Shown: one piece after another, positions 35,346 through 46,401 of the stretch
Layout: each line of letters opens with the position of its first letter
Numbering within the stretch: the first letter of the stretch is position 1
Origin: Sclerodactyla briareus
Lineage: Eukaryota; Echinodermata; Holothuroidea; Dendrochirotida; Sclerodactylidae
Direction: 5' to 3'
Assembly: GCA_026419785.1 (NCBI GenBank)
Contig: JAODTK010005813.1
Coordinates: 1 to 64,000, forward strand
Length of the DNA stretch: 64,000 nt
The notes under the pieces: model-generated
The model's database searches: none
Told to the model about the DNA's origin: nothing
Seen by the model: the letters and a program-made list of their open reading frames with translations, nothing else
Translations under genes and position numbers: made by a program

Positions 35346-37722
35346 CACAAGATCTAGCTTTTACTGGGCTGAGTGGAATATGCTTTTGGGACAGTAACAC
35401 CATTACATGTGCTTTCTGCTCATCCGCAGCTCATTATGGTCTACCACTGTATCAACTGCATGGTAAATGGACTTACACAAGGTTCTCAATTTCGAATGAG
35501 ACCATGCAATTGGGTTGGCAGATCAGAAATAGGACCCATTAATATCTGGGAAGCCCTTCAACAGTTGCACCATTAAACCCTGCCATCTCGTGATAACCAT
35601 ATGGGACACAATGTGTTAATCAGATGCGGACGCTCGCAGCGAGACGTCACTCCACACTCCCCGGGATCACTCGACGTGGCAGCAGTTCGGATAGAACCAA
35701 CTGCCAGGATATGATGACTGCATGCAGCATCTCTCTTATATGTGTCGGTTGAATACCCTTGAGTCAGGACCGCATTTTAACACATACCCTAGTGACAAAC
35801 CCCTCTGCTTTCTCAGAAATAACGCAGGACTCTAAAGGTTATTGCGACGAATTTGTGAAAAAGAATAAGTTAGTGATATTGAGAAATCATTGGACTATCT
35901 TATGTTCCCAATTTGAAGACCCAATATTGTACCATAATTCATGTCATGCAATCTATTTTGTACAAGTAGAATTCTGACCATTTGAATAAAATATACAAAA
36001 TCACTCTTATTTCACTTTGTACCTCCACTTCCAAAATGTCTCTATATGCCAAGTGATATAGGACCACCTCTCGCTCAGAGCATCAAATCTGTGAGCTAGA
36101 ATCTGCTTCATGACCTGACCCGAGTTTACTCGCTGGATTGACGTGATATCCTGACCAACATACATAAATTACAGATGATCTTCAGAAGCGCTTTTCCATA
36201 CAGATTGTAGCACTATATAGCTCGCAAACACAACAAGAAGCCAATGATAATTCTAACCAAATAAAATAAACAATAAAATCATTGTTTCACATCACAACAA
36301 AATGAGCTTTCTGCTGGAATGAACCGTTGGCCTCAAATTCCTGATGTATCATTGGTCCCTGGTAAAAGTTTTTATTAAACTTATTTGAACTGATGAGGAG
36401 CATTTTGTATAATTGCACAAAATGCCTGCAACTGACGCCCTAGATGAACTTTCTTTTCCCCGTCCTGAACACCTCATATGTACCTTGGCATATGGTAATA
36501 CTGTCAATATCATGATCATCCCTTCCATCTTCTATGGGAGAAAAAAACTTTTATAATGAAACACCCTTTCATAAAAGTCAGTGCCATGATCCATCAAGAA
36601 TTAATAGTATGATTGAAACATTCAATCGTAAGCCTGTTTACTGTTACGTAATGAGGTCATAGAGGTACATTGGCTGTTTGATGTCGCTTGAACAGTGTGC
36701 AAAACCTTTGAAACTCCCGATGAAACTACTCTTCCTAGCTTCCAGCAGAAAACTTTACGGAACACCCTCCCCCACCTCATACTCATCAACATTATAACAT
36801 CTGAAAATATGAGATGAATTGGTTGTATTCTAGAATAGTGATGGGGAGAATCTCGTCCATACCCCAAGCTGTTTAGTGGTGGTCATGCCCACTTACAAGC
36901 GTGAAATAGCCTATTGTAAAGGAAAGGGGACCAATTAGGTGTACAAGGGCGGTGTATTTAATTGTGACTGGCGTATCAGATAATAGATGGATGGAAAAAA
37001 ACAGACCAAAAATTGACAAAAAACTCATGACAAAGCTCGTGTGGTGATCACCAACAATGGAGAGACCAGTTTTTTCAAGAGACCAAATCACCAAGTAACA
37101 TTTGCAGGGGGGAAGTTTAGACTATTAGGACAGTCTTTAATTTGCACTCACTAACGTCACACTATGACAACCCCCCCCCCCCCCCCCTCGGAAAGATAAT
37201 TTGATATCCTCCCTGTATAGGAATCATAATTTTGCAATATTCTTCCTAATGGAATCCTAAATTTCAACTGGTAAGTGAGGCATGTAGATATTAATACAGG
37301 TCCAAAAGTGATGAAGCGCAATGCTGCCCCCATTTACATGAAGTTTGAGCAGCATTCAAAGAAATGAAATAGCGCCACCATTCTTGTTGCCCAAAAGTCA
37401 TTAGATATACTAGTACAGTACAATTTCTCTTCCAAACTATGATATGTCGGATTGTGAAAGTGGCAACTTCGAAATTAAGGCAGTTCTGAAAGAGGGTAAC
37501 AGAGACATTTATTTCCTACCCATTTCTCTGGAAGGGGGGTGTGGGGTGTGATTGTGGCAATGAAGGAGCCAAAACATTTTTTTGTTAAAGTAAAAAAAAA
37601 AAACAAAAGGTAAGTTGGGTTTGCTGACATGGCGAACAGATGTCATCCTCCTTAAACAGATTTTTGAGCAAGGGCAACCTGACCCACTGGGGCAGCTGAC
37701 CCCCCTGGTCCATCTGCCGCGG
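35346..37722. other. Unassigned non-coding stretch
   Basis: A C run lies at 37171-37187 and A runs near 37593-37603. The frames on both strands lack recognisable motifs. Confidence 0.5.
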
Positions 37723-37862
37723 GGCAGCGGGGGCAGCGGGGGCAGCGGGGGCAGCGGGGGCAGCGGGGGCAGCGGGGGCAGCGGGGGCAGCGGGGGCAGC
37801 GGGGGCAGCGGGGGCAGCGGGGGCAGCGGGGGCAGCGGGGGCAGCGGGGGCAGCGGAGGCAG
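37723..37862 (+). repeat. 9-bp minisatellite (GGGGGCAGC)n
   Basis: About fifteen nearly perfect tandem units of 9 bp. The period is a multiple of three, so five long frames run through it and give (GGS)n, (PPL)n and (AAP)n peptides. No start, stop or splice context supports translation. The unit holds CAGC and GGGGG and could form hairpins or quadruplexes. Confidence 0.95.
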
Positions 37863-38149
37863 CATGGTGTTCTTTTCCTGAAAATATTATCTGACTATTG
37901 TTATTAGCCAGCCTGTGAAAAATTGTACAATGAGCAAATGCAATGGGCAATATGTGCTTTTAGGAGTTTCCCGCATATGCGCAGTAGCCATTGTTTTCAC
38001 TGTGTCGGCCGCATTGCTTGTGAAACGGCCTATCCTGACGTCAGCCGATATTATGGACAGGATAGCGAGCCTTAACCATGGCTTAACCTTAATATGCAGA
38101 GTGGCATTGTGCCCATTGGGGCCCGGGCCCCCATAATTTTGTCAGAGGT
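37863..38149. other. Short unassigned stretch with palindromes
   Basis: It contains TGACGTCA (38037-38044), a CRE-type palindrome, and the perfect 14-bp palindrome GGGGCCCGGGCCCC (38118-38131). GCATATGCGCAG lies near 37973. These could be promoter elements, but no transcription start or first exon was recognised. Confidence 0.4.
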
Positions 38150-39200
38150 GTCATAAACATTTGTCATAATTTAAATCAACCAGAAAGCCAAAAGCTCTTA
38201 GTGATTCCTTGAATCTTTCTGACAACCTATTAGCTAGACACAAGGACAAGGACCAATAGGGTTCCTATACTCTGATAAGAAAGACTACACACCAAATTTC
38301 AAGATTTTCAGACTATGACCTATGGTGACTCAGAGGACCTCTGACCTGACCCCAAACAATAGGGTTCATGTATTCATTGTGGGGAACACACATACCAAGT
38401 ATGGCCTCATCAATCCAAGTGAAGTTGAGTTATCATGTTTACAAGCCAAAATTGGGCAAAATATCGACTATTCACAAATTTTCAATTTTCGACCCAAATC
38501 CACCCAACCTAAACCAAAACAATAGGGTTCCTGTACTCCCCAGAAGAAAGCTACACACCAAACAATAGGGTTCCTGTACTCCTTGTGGGGAACACACATA
38601 CCAAGTATGGCCTCATCAATCCAAGTGAAGTTGAGTTATCATGTTTACAAGCCAAAATTGGGCAAAATATCGACTATTCACAAATTTTCAATTTTCGACC
38701 CAAATCCACCCAACCTAAACCAAAACAATAGGGTTCCTGTACTCCCCAGAAGAAAGCTACACACCAAATTTCAACCTGATCAGATGGAATAACCATTCTG
38801 GACTTATCATGTTTATAAGGTTTTCACAATTATGGGGAACCCATGACCACCAAAGTATGAAACTCGATCCATTCCAATGAGGTCGGGTCAAGTTAACGTG
38901 TTAATGAGCTAAAATTTGCCAAATTATCCATTTTTTCCCAATTTCCCAATTTTTTCACCAAACTGACCCCGATTTACACCCAAAAACATGGTTGTACTCC
39001 TCATAAGAAGCTGCATACTGAATTTCAACCTGATTAGACCAGCATTCTGGACGTATCGCGTTAACAAGATTTCCAACTCGACTTTCTCTGACCAAACAAA
39101 CAGAGGGCAGGTTCTCATATGGGGAACCATATACAAAGTATGAACTTGATCCATCCAAGCGGGGTCGAGTTATCGTGTTGACACGACTAGGCGTCACCAA
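38150..39200. repeat. Dispersed repeat family C
   Basis: It begins AACCAGAAAGCCAAAAGCTC and TTAGTGATTCC. It then cycles through AATAGGGTTCCTGTACTCC, AAGAAAGCTACACACCAAAT, TTCTGGACTTATCATGTTTA, GTGGGGAACACACATACC, AAGTATG, and GATCCATCC with GAGTTATCGTGTT. Fragments occur at 19950-20078 and at 63885-64000, where the start of the family recurs. No protein-coding content. Confidence 0.65.
38361..38771 (+). repeat. 206-bp tandem duplication inside family C
   Basis: The segment from AATAGGGTTC... through GTGGGGAACACACATACC and GCAAAATATCGACTATTCAC to GCTACACACCAAA occurs twice with a 206-bp offset (GGGGAACACA at 38381 and 38587). The copies are nearly identical, even though the family is otherwise diverged. 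This is recent duplication, gene conversion or an assembly duplication. Confidence 0.9.
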
Positions 39201-39599
39201 CATTACATACACACACTGTCAGACTGCATAGATTACTATAACTTCGTCAAGGAAGCAAAAGGTATTCTCAAAATCGAAAAGTTAGACTATTATAGTCAAC
39301 TTTTTATTTGCTTAATCGTTAGCGAATGGCCCTCACACACTCAATTGACCATATATCGAAGATTATTATCATTGCCGTCGAGGATGTCAGCCCTAAGCGC
39401 GCGCTTGATATTTGATACCAAAATATTTAAATTAGCGTAACCAACCAAACCAACTGAGGGTCATTATAGCTAGACTTCTACCGGTGTAGAGTGCTGCTGC
39501 TCTGATTGACACACAAATCATGTTGGCCACTTGCCCCACTTCACTGAATCTAAAATCGCATGAACTGCTAAAGCGATTTTTCTTTTACTGAGTAAAAAT
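39201..39599. other. Unassigned non-coding stretch
   Basis: AT-rich. No recognisable gene or repeat, apart from the start of the degenerate tandem repeat at its right edge. Confidence 0.5.
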
Positions 39600-40060
39600 G
39601 GCTATCTGGCAATCGCCATTTGGCATCGTAAGACCTTACAAATAGGTTGCTACGCTGCGCGGGAAACAATTATGCCGCTTCGCAATTCATAGGCCCAAAT
39701 AGCTGAACATAGAGGCCGAAGGTGAAATTCATTCTAATTTGAATAGTTAAATTTTAATTATCATTGAAAAACATCTGGAAAACATCATTTGGCATTCCAA
39801 TTATTACATGATTAATGGTCAAAAAATTTGCTCGCTGCACGGCAACTAAAGGTTACGCTTCGCTTGGGGATAGCTTGAAATTGCAGAACATAGAGTGGCT
39901 AAGGTGACATTCATACTAATGCGTCAAGTTTACTTTTGAATAATTGCAATGAAATAGGCCATCTGGGTCACTATTTGGCATTGGAGAGACATCTCTATTT
40001 TCCGAAATTTCGCTCTATGCTCGCGGAAACTAATGGTGAGGCGTGAAAAGAATGAATTGT
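39600..40060 (+). repeat. Degenerate ~185-bp tandem repeat, about 2.5 units
   Basis: CATCTGG or TATCTGG, then TTTGGCATT, then a CGCTGC-CGG segment, GCTTCGC, a GCTGAACATAGAGG or GCAGAACATAGAGTGG segment and TTCATACTAAT repeat from 39603, 39770 and 39959. Divergence is high, so the array is old. The function is unknown. Confidence 0.6.
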
Positions 40061-40619
40061 AGCAGAAACTTCCCAGTTATTTCAAGTGAATATTTTCGAG
40101 GAAACATTCCCAAAATAAAAATGGAAGCGTTGTAAATTTTAGGGGGTCTGCTTACTCCTATAAGGACGGAAGTGGGAATGGAAATGTGGTGGGTCTTACT
40201 CACGCCTGCTAATTCGTACAGTTGGCTCCCACAATTCGTGAAAAATTCAACTTTTCGTATTTTAGAGAGTCGTTAGGTGCACTGGAGATTTTATAAAACA
40301 ATTATAAGACAAGAGTGCCAATGGCACAGTAGCTTCCACCCTGTACTGGTATATCAGTAGGCCTACTGTAATTTTTCTATCGGAATGAATGAATGTAACA
40401 AATGAGCAAAGATGATTTAGTGGGGCTAGTTCCATAGTGACTATCAGGTATTATAGAAACCACTATCAACAATTGCAACCAAAAACACTGCAGAAAAAAA
40501 AAAATACAATTTTGCCAGATTTTATATAATGGACCTAGAGTTCCACACTGGCCCCAAAATAGAAAACAAAACACCCCAAATAGCCAGATTTTACACAAAG
40601 GACCAACGGATCCCAAGTT
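40061..40619. other. Unassigned non-coding stretch
   Basis: AT-rich. ATTTTATATAATGGACC and ATTTTACACAAAGGACCAAC at about 40518-40605 look like two faint family P units leading into the clearer copy downstream. Confidence 0.4.
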
Positions 40620-41190
40620 AAAGAAGATCAATGAACTTGAAGAGGAAGATGCATTTCAAGCGCCATTGTGTGTAATTTCATTAAAATGGGCCATGGGCCC
40701 AAATGCACCATGGACCCAAAAATCCTGAAAACCCGAAGGTTACAGCTATTATTAGGCATCACTATGACGGAACATCAGTACTGTGCCACCAAAAATTTGT
40801 AGGAGGAGAAGCATTTTTGTGTGATTTCACATGATGAGCCTAGGCCCAAGTGGGACCGTGGACCAAAATTCCTGAACACCCCAAAGGTACGGCTAGTAGA
40901 CATCATTATGACTGAACTTCAACACTGTGCATCAAAATTTGTAGAAGCATTTTGCATGGTTCACATTATGGGCCCTAGGGCCCCCACAACGGGCCTTGGC
41001 CCCAAAATTCCTGAACACCCCAGATGCCCCTTCACTTGGCCATCAATGTGGACCAGTTTCACCATGATCATCACAACACGGTATGCTGAGTAACAATATT
41101 ATGACACCATCATTGTTGACGAATAGCTAGGATAGATGGATAACAGCAGGATCACAATAGCTCACCCAGCACATGCTGGAGTGAGCTAAC
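40620..41190 (+). repeat. Dispersed repeat family P copy with hairpin end
   Basis: It contains GGGCCATGGGCCC (40686), GAGCCTAGGCCC (40837) and GGGCCCTAGGGCCC (40971). AACATCAGTACTGTGCCACC and AATTCCTGAACACCCCAAAGG lie between them. It ends with a short GATAGATGGAT tract and the hairpin AGCTCACCCAGCA-TGCTGGAGTGAGCT (41159-41187). This is the clearest copy of the family in the window and shows both internal units and one end. Confidence 0.7.
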
Positions 41191-42008
41191 AACTACAAGA
41201 GATCTTTTCCAATATTATCAGATCAATAATAATATGCCACTGGTTGTCCAGCTGGATATGACAGCGTGGAGAACAAGCTCATGTATGGTGGCTTAATAGC
41301 CTATTGCAGGGTTCTCCATATTGCCTACTATGATTACTAAGAGCACACAGCTCAACTGACATGGCTCCTTATGCTCCGGCTACCCAGGTTGACACTGAGT
41401 ACTGTTGATCTCAACAGGTATCTGTGTGCATACCAGCCATGACCCATAATAGCACTGAACGGGCTAGACACCAGCGGAGAATGCAGTAACTGATCACTTC
41501 GTGGCCTGGGTACATATGTTGAATCAGTGTTAACGGTATGGACCAGTTGTGTCATAACTGGGTGGGGGGCAAAACACGGCACTAATTTTGAACCTGGGAT
41601 TTGGGGTTAACGTGAAGGTGAATGGTCCAAAATACTGCTTCTAGAAATGCATAACTAGAATTAGAGATCAATACGAAGAACCATAGTTGTGAAGTCACGT
41701 CATCTTGGACTCGGTTGAGACCTAGTCACAATTTTTCTACTTGTGACTTGACTTTGACTTGAATCGAAATTACTCGTGATCAGGATGAGGCAGCCTAAAC
41801 TGATGCCTACCACCCCAAAACTACTTAGCACATAAACCTTGCTGCCATAGCTTCCTTTAAAATGGTGACGGTGAGGACATGTCAATACCACACACCAGAC
41901 ATTTTGAGATCCAAAACCTTTGGGGGCAATCTAATTTTAACTTCCCAACCCACTTGTTTTAGGTAGAAACTGAGCCTCAATTCTTTATCTTATCTAAATA
42001 ACAACTTC
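41191..42008. other. Unassigned stretch, possibly LINE 3' flank
   Basis: It lies 3' of the minus-strand non-LTR reverse transcriptase. No poly(A)-like tail or short repeat that would mark the LINE 3' end could be identified. Confidence 0.4.
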
Positions 42009-43560
42009 CTATAAGCGGCACCCCCACAACCAAAGGTATTCGGAGGCGCGTTTAGCAACACAACAAAGACTCACAAGAAAACGCTTTCTGGGAAAAGTAA
42101 GTTTTCCACTTGACTTTATATTAGGAGACATTTGAGGTTCTCTTGGTAAAGCGTTCCACACCTGGGCCATGAACGAGAAGGATCTGTCCAGCAATTGTTG
42201 ATGTTACTGTTGATGGAACAATCAGCACCTTCGAGTCGGGGTTGCTGGCTCGTAACTGTTCTTCAGTTGTGGGAGTCACATTGAGCAGTTACGAGATAGT
42301 ATGGAGCATCACTCACCGTTGAGGATTTATACACCAGCGATATAACTTTGTATCGATGCATTGTTTTATCAGGAGCCAGTGCAGAGGCTTCAAGAATTCC
42401 ATGGAGCTAGCGAACCTTGCCGCACCGAGAACCAACTTAGCTGCACTGTTTTGTACCCTCTGTAGCTGTTGATGTCCAAGCCGGTTACCCACAATACAAG
42501 CATTTGCAAATCGAGATGTGAGACACAAGAGCTTGTAACAGTAGGCAAGTATCCCTGGTCCAAATATTTCCTAATGATTCAAATCCGATGGAGATTGAGA
42601 GTGCAGTCTGGCCATCAAGTGAGTGCCTTTTTTCAGAGATATATTATCGTCAATGTGCACACCAGATATTGACATGTTTAAACTTCTTTTAACATTTGTA
42701 CCGTTTACATTCAATTCAGTTAATACATTTTGGAAATTGGACTCTCGAGCCTACAACAATAAACTTTCCATTATTCATCTTTAGTCTATTGCATCATCCA
42801 ATCTTTAACCCGGTTAAGATACTGCTCGAGTATTTGGTGATTCTCTCCGGGCTCTGATGTGGTTTGGTGAAATCCGATTACCTTACTGAGGAGGGTGGTC
42901 ATCTGCAGCCGTATGGCTTATGTCCGTGTCGCGTCCACTCACCACATCGCCACAAGGTGCTCGCTAGCCGCTAATAACTGCGGACCAGCACTGGACCTCG
43001 TGGTACAGAAGGAATAACAATCCGAGGCTTGGAGTATGATCACCAATGAGAACCTGGATTGTCTTGGTTTGAGGTGATCGAAATCCAATAGAGCACTTTG
43101 CCTGCGTACCAAATTGATTGAATATGAGTTTAGCAAAATAGAGTGATCAACGTGCGAACGCCGCACTAAAGGTCTATCACACAAATAGCGGTGACCCGTT
43201 TCTGTTCCTCGCCCAAAGAGAATCTTCGACACATTTCCACAAGAGCAGTTTTCGCAACTGTAACTTGGACGGTATGCTGATTGGTAATCCGGTAACAAAT
43301 TATGCTCGTTAACAATGAGCACTGTACTGATCAAAACCAACTTCTCCATCCACCTTTGAGAGGAATGATAAATTACTGATTGGGCGATAGGTGAACCGAA
43401 TTCCCAATCTACATCCATCCCCTGTTTCTTCAGTAGAGGTTTATCAACGTAGACAATTTCCACAATTCAATAAATTCCCCTGCAGCATCGACTCGTTGCT
43501 ATTTTGGTGATCAGAGGAACACTCTCATCTATGCATTCCTTCAACAAGCCAGGTCAGGAA
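42009..43560 (-). pseudogene. Non-LTR retrotransposon reverse transcriptase (CR1/L2/Jockey-like), broken
   Basis: This is the polymerase of a LINE, which would prime reverse transcription at a chromosomal nick. Minus-strand motifs appear in the usual order. FLTWLVEGMHR (43560-43530) and then PLLKKQGMDVD match the LPTxLLKEC and KPLLKKPGLD entry segments. GSPIAQ and MEKLVL correspond to RPIS-SK--EK. NLLPDYQSAYRPSYSCE follows. VDHSILL corresponds to the AFDTVDH catalytic region, and SSAGPQLLAA to the QGSVLGPLLF segment. A degraded YADD-like box lies near 42908-42920. QLQRVQNSAAKLVLGA, then LHWLLIKQCID (42470-42340), and RSFSFMAQVWNALPRE (42190-42145) form the C-terminal part typical of this group. 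The endonuclease domain was not found upstream. Several frameshifts interrupt the frame. The exact clade is not resolved. Confidence 0.85.
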
Positions 43561-45484
43561 GGGATCTAAGTCGCTATGGTTTTAGTGCGCATACTCAGAA
43601 CATTAATCCTTTACCTGTTTGAATGAGACGTCACAAGGGTACAGTAGGAAATATGAATTTTTACTGCCATTTTGCCTTTCGATAGCCGGAAGTTGGAAAT
43701 AACGGTGCAGAGTAAGTTGATTATCTTTCACATTTGGGGTGCTTTTTTTCAAATTCCCAGCCTGAGGTTTGTTGTAAGGGTACAAAGGATCCAGCCAGCC
43801 GTCCCTCTTGTTACATCATGAGGTATATTAAATGCACTAGTATATGCTTGTCACTGTATCAGCCAGATTTGGTCTGATAAAATGTAACTGAAGGTACCAG
43901 AATAGCAGAGGTTATGTTTATTGATGGCCCGATTGCGATCATCATCTTTGGGCCACGAATCAGTACGGACTGCTGAGTAATGATATGATAAATTCTTCGA
44001 TTGTATTGGGTTCTCACCAGCGAGTCAGTTCTCCTTATTGCGGGCATACTACACATTTTTGAAAGGTCAAACATTTTTCTTCCCTTCCCGAAATGTTCAT
44101 AACATTCTGGTTACTTCCTCAATTCTGGTTACTTCCTTCATTCTGGTACATTTCCTCAGCCCATGCAGCCTTTCTGTCCACAAGATAAATGTGCATTGCT
44201 GCCTCCTTTTAAAAAAGTTGCTCCCACTGACGAAAGCAGAAGAGTGCCAGCACAAGTGTGGGACTGCTACTAGAATTCTCTAAGTCATCGAGCTTGGCCA
44301 TCAGGGAGTAAATAGAAGAAAAAAAAACAGGCAGTGGGTACATGACGTTTTGAGAAAGCAAACATGGGCGTGCGGAAAAAAATAACATTCATGTATTTCT
44401 TGAAATTTCTATTAGCCCCAAAAGATTTCTAGTTATATATATTTGAAGCAATCTTTGAGATTTTCAAAAACTAAATACCATGTTAGTAGTTGTATGATGG
44501 AGGAGGCCTAGCAGTCATTACGTCCATTTGACCAGGCAGGCTCTAGTCTGGCGTTAAGACGTTTATTGTTTTAGTCCTTCTTGAACCGAGATTGCCCTGA
44601 TCTGTCTATAGGAAAAACTAGAAACACCAATGGTTGTAATTCAAAACTGCACAAATGTACCAAGAAGAATGTACGTTATGTGAAGTTGTCAGAAATGACT
44701 AAAATTTGTACTAGAAATTATGCTTTATCCAAATCACTGTTCTTTGGCAACAAATATAAATGTTAGACAAAACTAGACATGTGCAGGTGAAATTATGGCC
44801 GACGGGTATTTTTGCAGAAATGAACTTTGTGGACCTTGTTCAGGGAAAGCACATTACATCATGCCCATTTGACCCCCGAGTTCATTCAAAGTTGATCAGT
44901 TAGAAAAACGCATAAATAATACAAAGTCGAACCTCCGGTGACCTTGAAACGACCAGGTGTTTAGGACTAACAAGATTCCACATCCACGAGTTCCGTTCAA
45001 ATTTGAAGTTAAAAAAAAATCTTGAAAAGAAACACAAATTTTGACCATGGTGACCATGAAATCACCATCATGTTCTTCACGACCAGACTTCTACCTTCTG
45101 TGAAACCTGCAAGATAGAGGGCAGCAGAATGTAGTGATGCCCACTATCGAACTCTCTGAGATTCAGTATTGGAGGGGGGGGGGGGAGGGGATATAAATCT
45201 CGGTATACTAGGGCATTGTGCTTCTATCAGAATGAATAGTATCATACCGATTCATAATTTTAGGATGTCTGCAGGCAGATGATTTAACCCATACAAGCAT
45301 CAGTGGTGCAGTTAGGATGCTGCACCTATCATCCGCCATGAACACAGAAAAGGCACTATGACCCCAATGTGCAAAGAAAAATTGTATTCGAAAAGACAGA
45401 TTATCACAATTTTAGCATAATCCGCCTACACTAATACCCCAAATGCCACCAAGGTATTTAAAAGGTACTTTGTTCTGGCCTTAG
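43561..45484. other. Unassigned stretch, possibly LINE 5' part at its left end
   Basis: On the minus strand 43785-43603 reads through basic sequence that could be the linker before RT, but no endonuclease motif was seen. A three-unit 19-bp tandem repeat (ATTCTGGTTACTTCCTC) lies at 44104-44158. A G run lies at 45174-45190. No other feature. Confidence 0.4.
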
Positions 45485-45765
45485 AAAACAGAGCATGCGC
45501 ATTGCATTTTGGGAACATGGCATACCCAGCATTTGTGGTGAGAGCTTGGCCTTGTGGGGAGAGGGCTATGGCCTGGTGTGGGCACGGAATCGCCTTCCCT
45601 GATTCTCACTGCGTCCCCACGTTGCACTTCCCGCTGCGAACGGAGAGCCATTCTAGCCAGGCATACAGTGCCGGGTATTTGATCTGGCCACACCTCGGGC
45701 TTCCAGAAGGTGTTGCATCTGCCATGGTGTCATGGGACAGTAAGGGTGGGGCGCGGGGTAGTTGA
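45485..45765. promoter_or_regulatory. Possible promoter-like GC-rich patch
   Basis: The patch begins GAGCATGCGCATTGCATTTTG and then GGAACATGGC: an NRF1-type half site (GCATGCGCA) followed by a TTTTGGGAA segment. It continues moderately GC-rich with both strands open (87 codons plus, 70 codons minus). No TATA box, exon or protein family could be identified, so this is a weak suggestion based on composition and motif words. Confidence 0.2.
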
Positions 45766-46172
45766 TCTCCAAAAAGTGACATGCCATCACAACGAAAACA
45801 AAGTGCCAGATGCAAAAGTGCATGTCTTTGCTTGAGCTTGATTTGATTTGAATTCAGGGGTTAGAAGCCAAGTAGGCTCATCAAGAACCCTGACCGTATT
45901 GACCGTGGACGAATTAACACCGGCGATAATTCGTCTTCTCTTCTTGACTAATAATTTACAAAAAACTAATCATGTGCAACTCCACAAAACTTGGTGCTAT
46001 TTTTTCAGAATTGTTCTCAGAAAGCTTGTTTAGACACTTCGAATCATTCTTAAAATAGTGCCATGTAATTTGAATTGTATACGGCCTTAAATCATGTCGC
46101 TGCAGTGAATGCATGCTAGCCCAATTTACGGACACACAATGTAAACAGAGGCCTAACTTACAACTTGGCTCC

Positions 46173-46401
46173 GTATGACGCCAGCCATGGTTCAAGCATG
46201 TTTCTTCTGTGACACCTGGGCCTACCTCATCATAATCGCTGGTATCACCATTGTTTGAGGAGATAGTCCAAACCCCTCTCCTCCTCAGTATGACGCCAGG
46301 CCATGGTTCAAGCATGTTTCTTCTGTGACACCTGGGCCTACCTCATCATAATCGCTGGTATCACCATTGTTTGAGGAGATAGTCCAAACCCCTCTCCTCC
46401 T
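46173..46401 (+). repeat. 115-bp near-perfect tandem duplication
   Basis: GTATGACGCCAG...CCATGG through GTTTCTTCTGTGACACCTGG to CAAACCCCTCTCCTCCT occurs twice, offset by 115 bp (46173 and 46288). The copies differ by a single G (CCAGCC against CCAGGCC). The first copy is joined to the second by CA. Confidence 0.95.

Noticed and set aside
37509-37950. Long proline-, alanine- and glycine-rich frames on both strands
   Set aside because: They are the 9-bp GGGGGCAGC minisatellite read in different frames. The flanking parts have no coding character.
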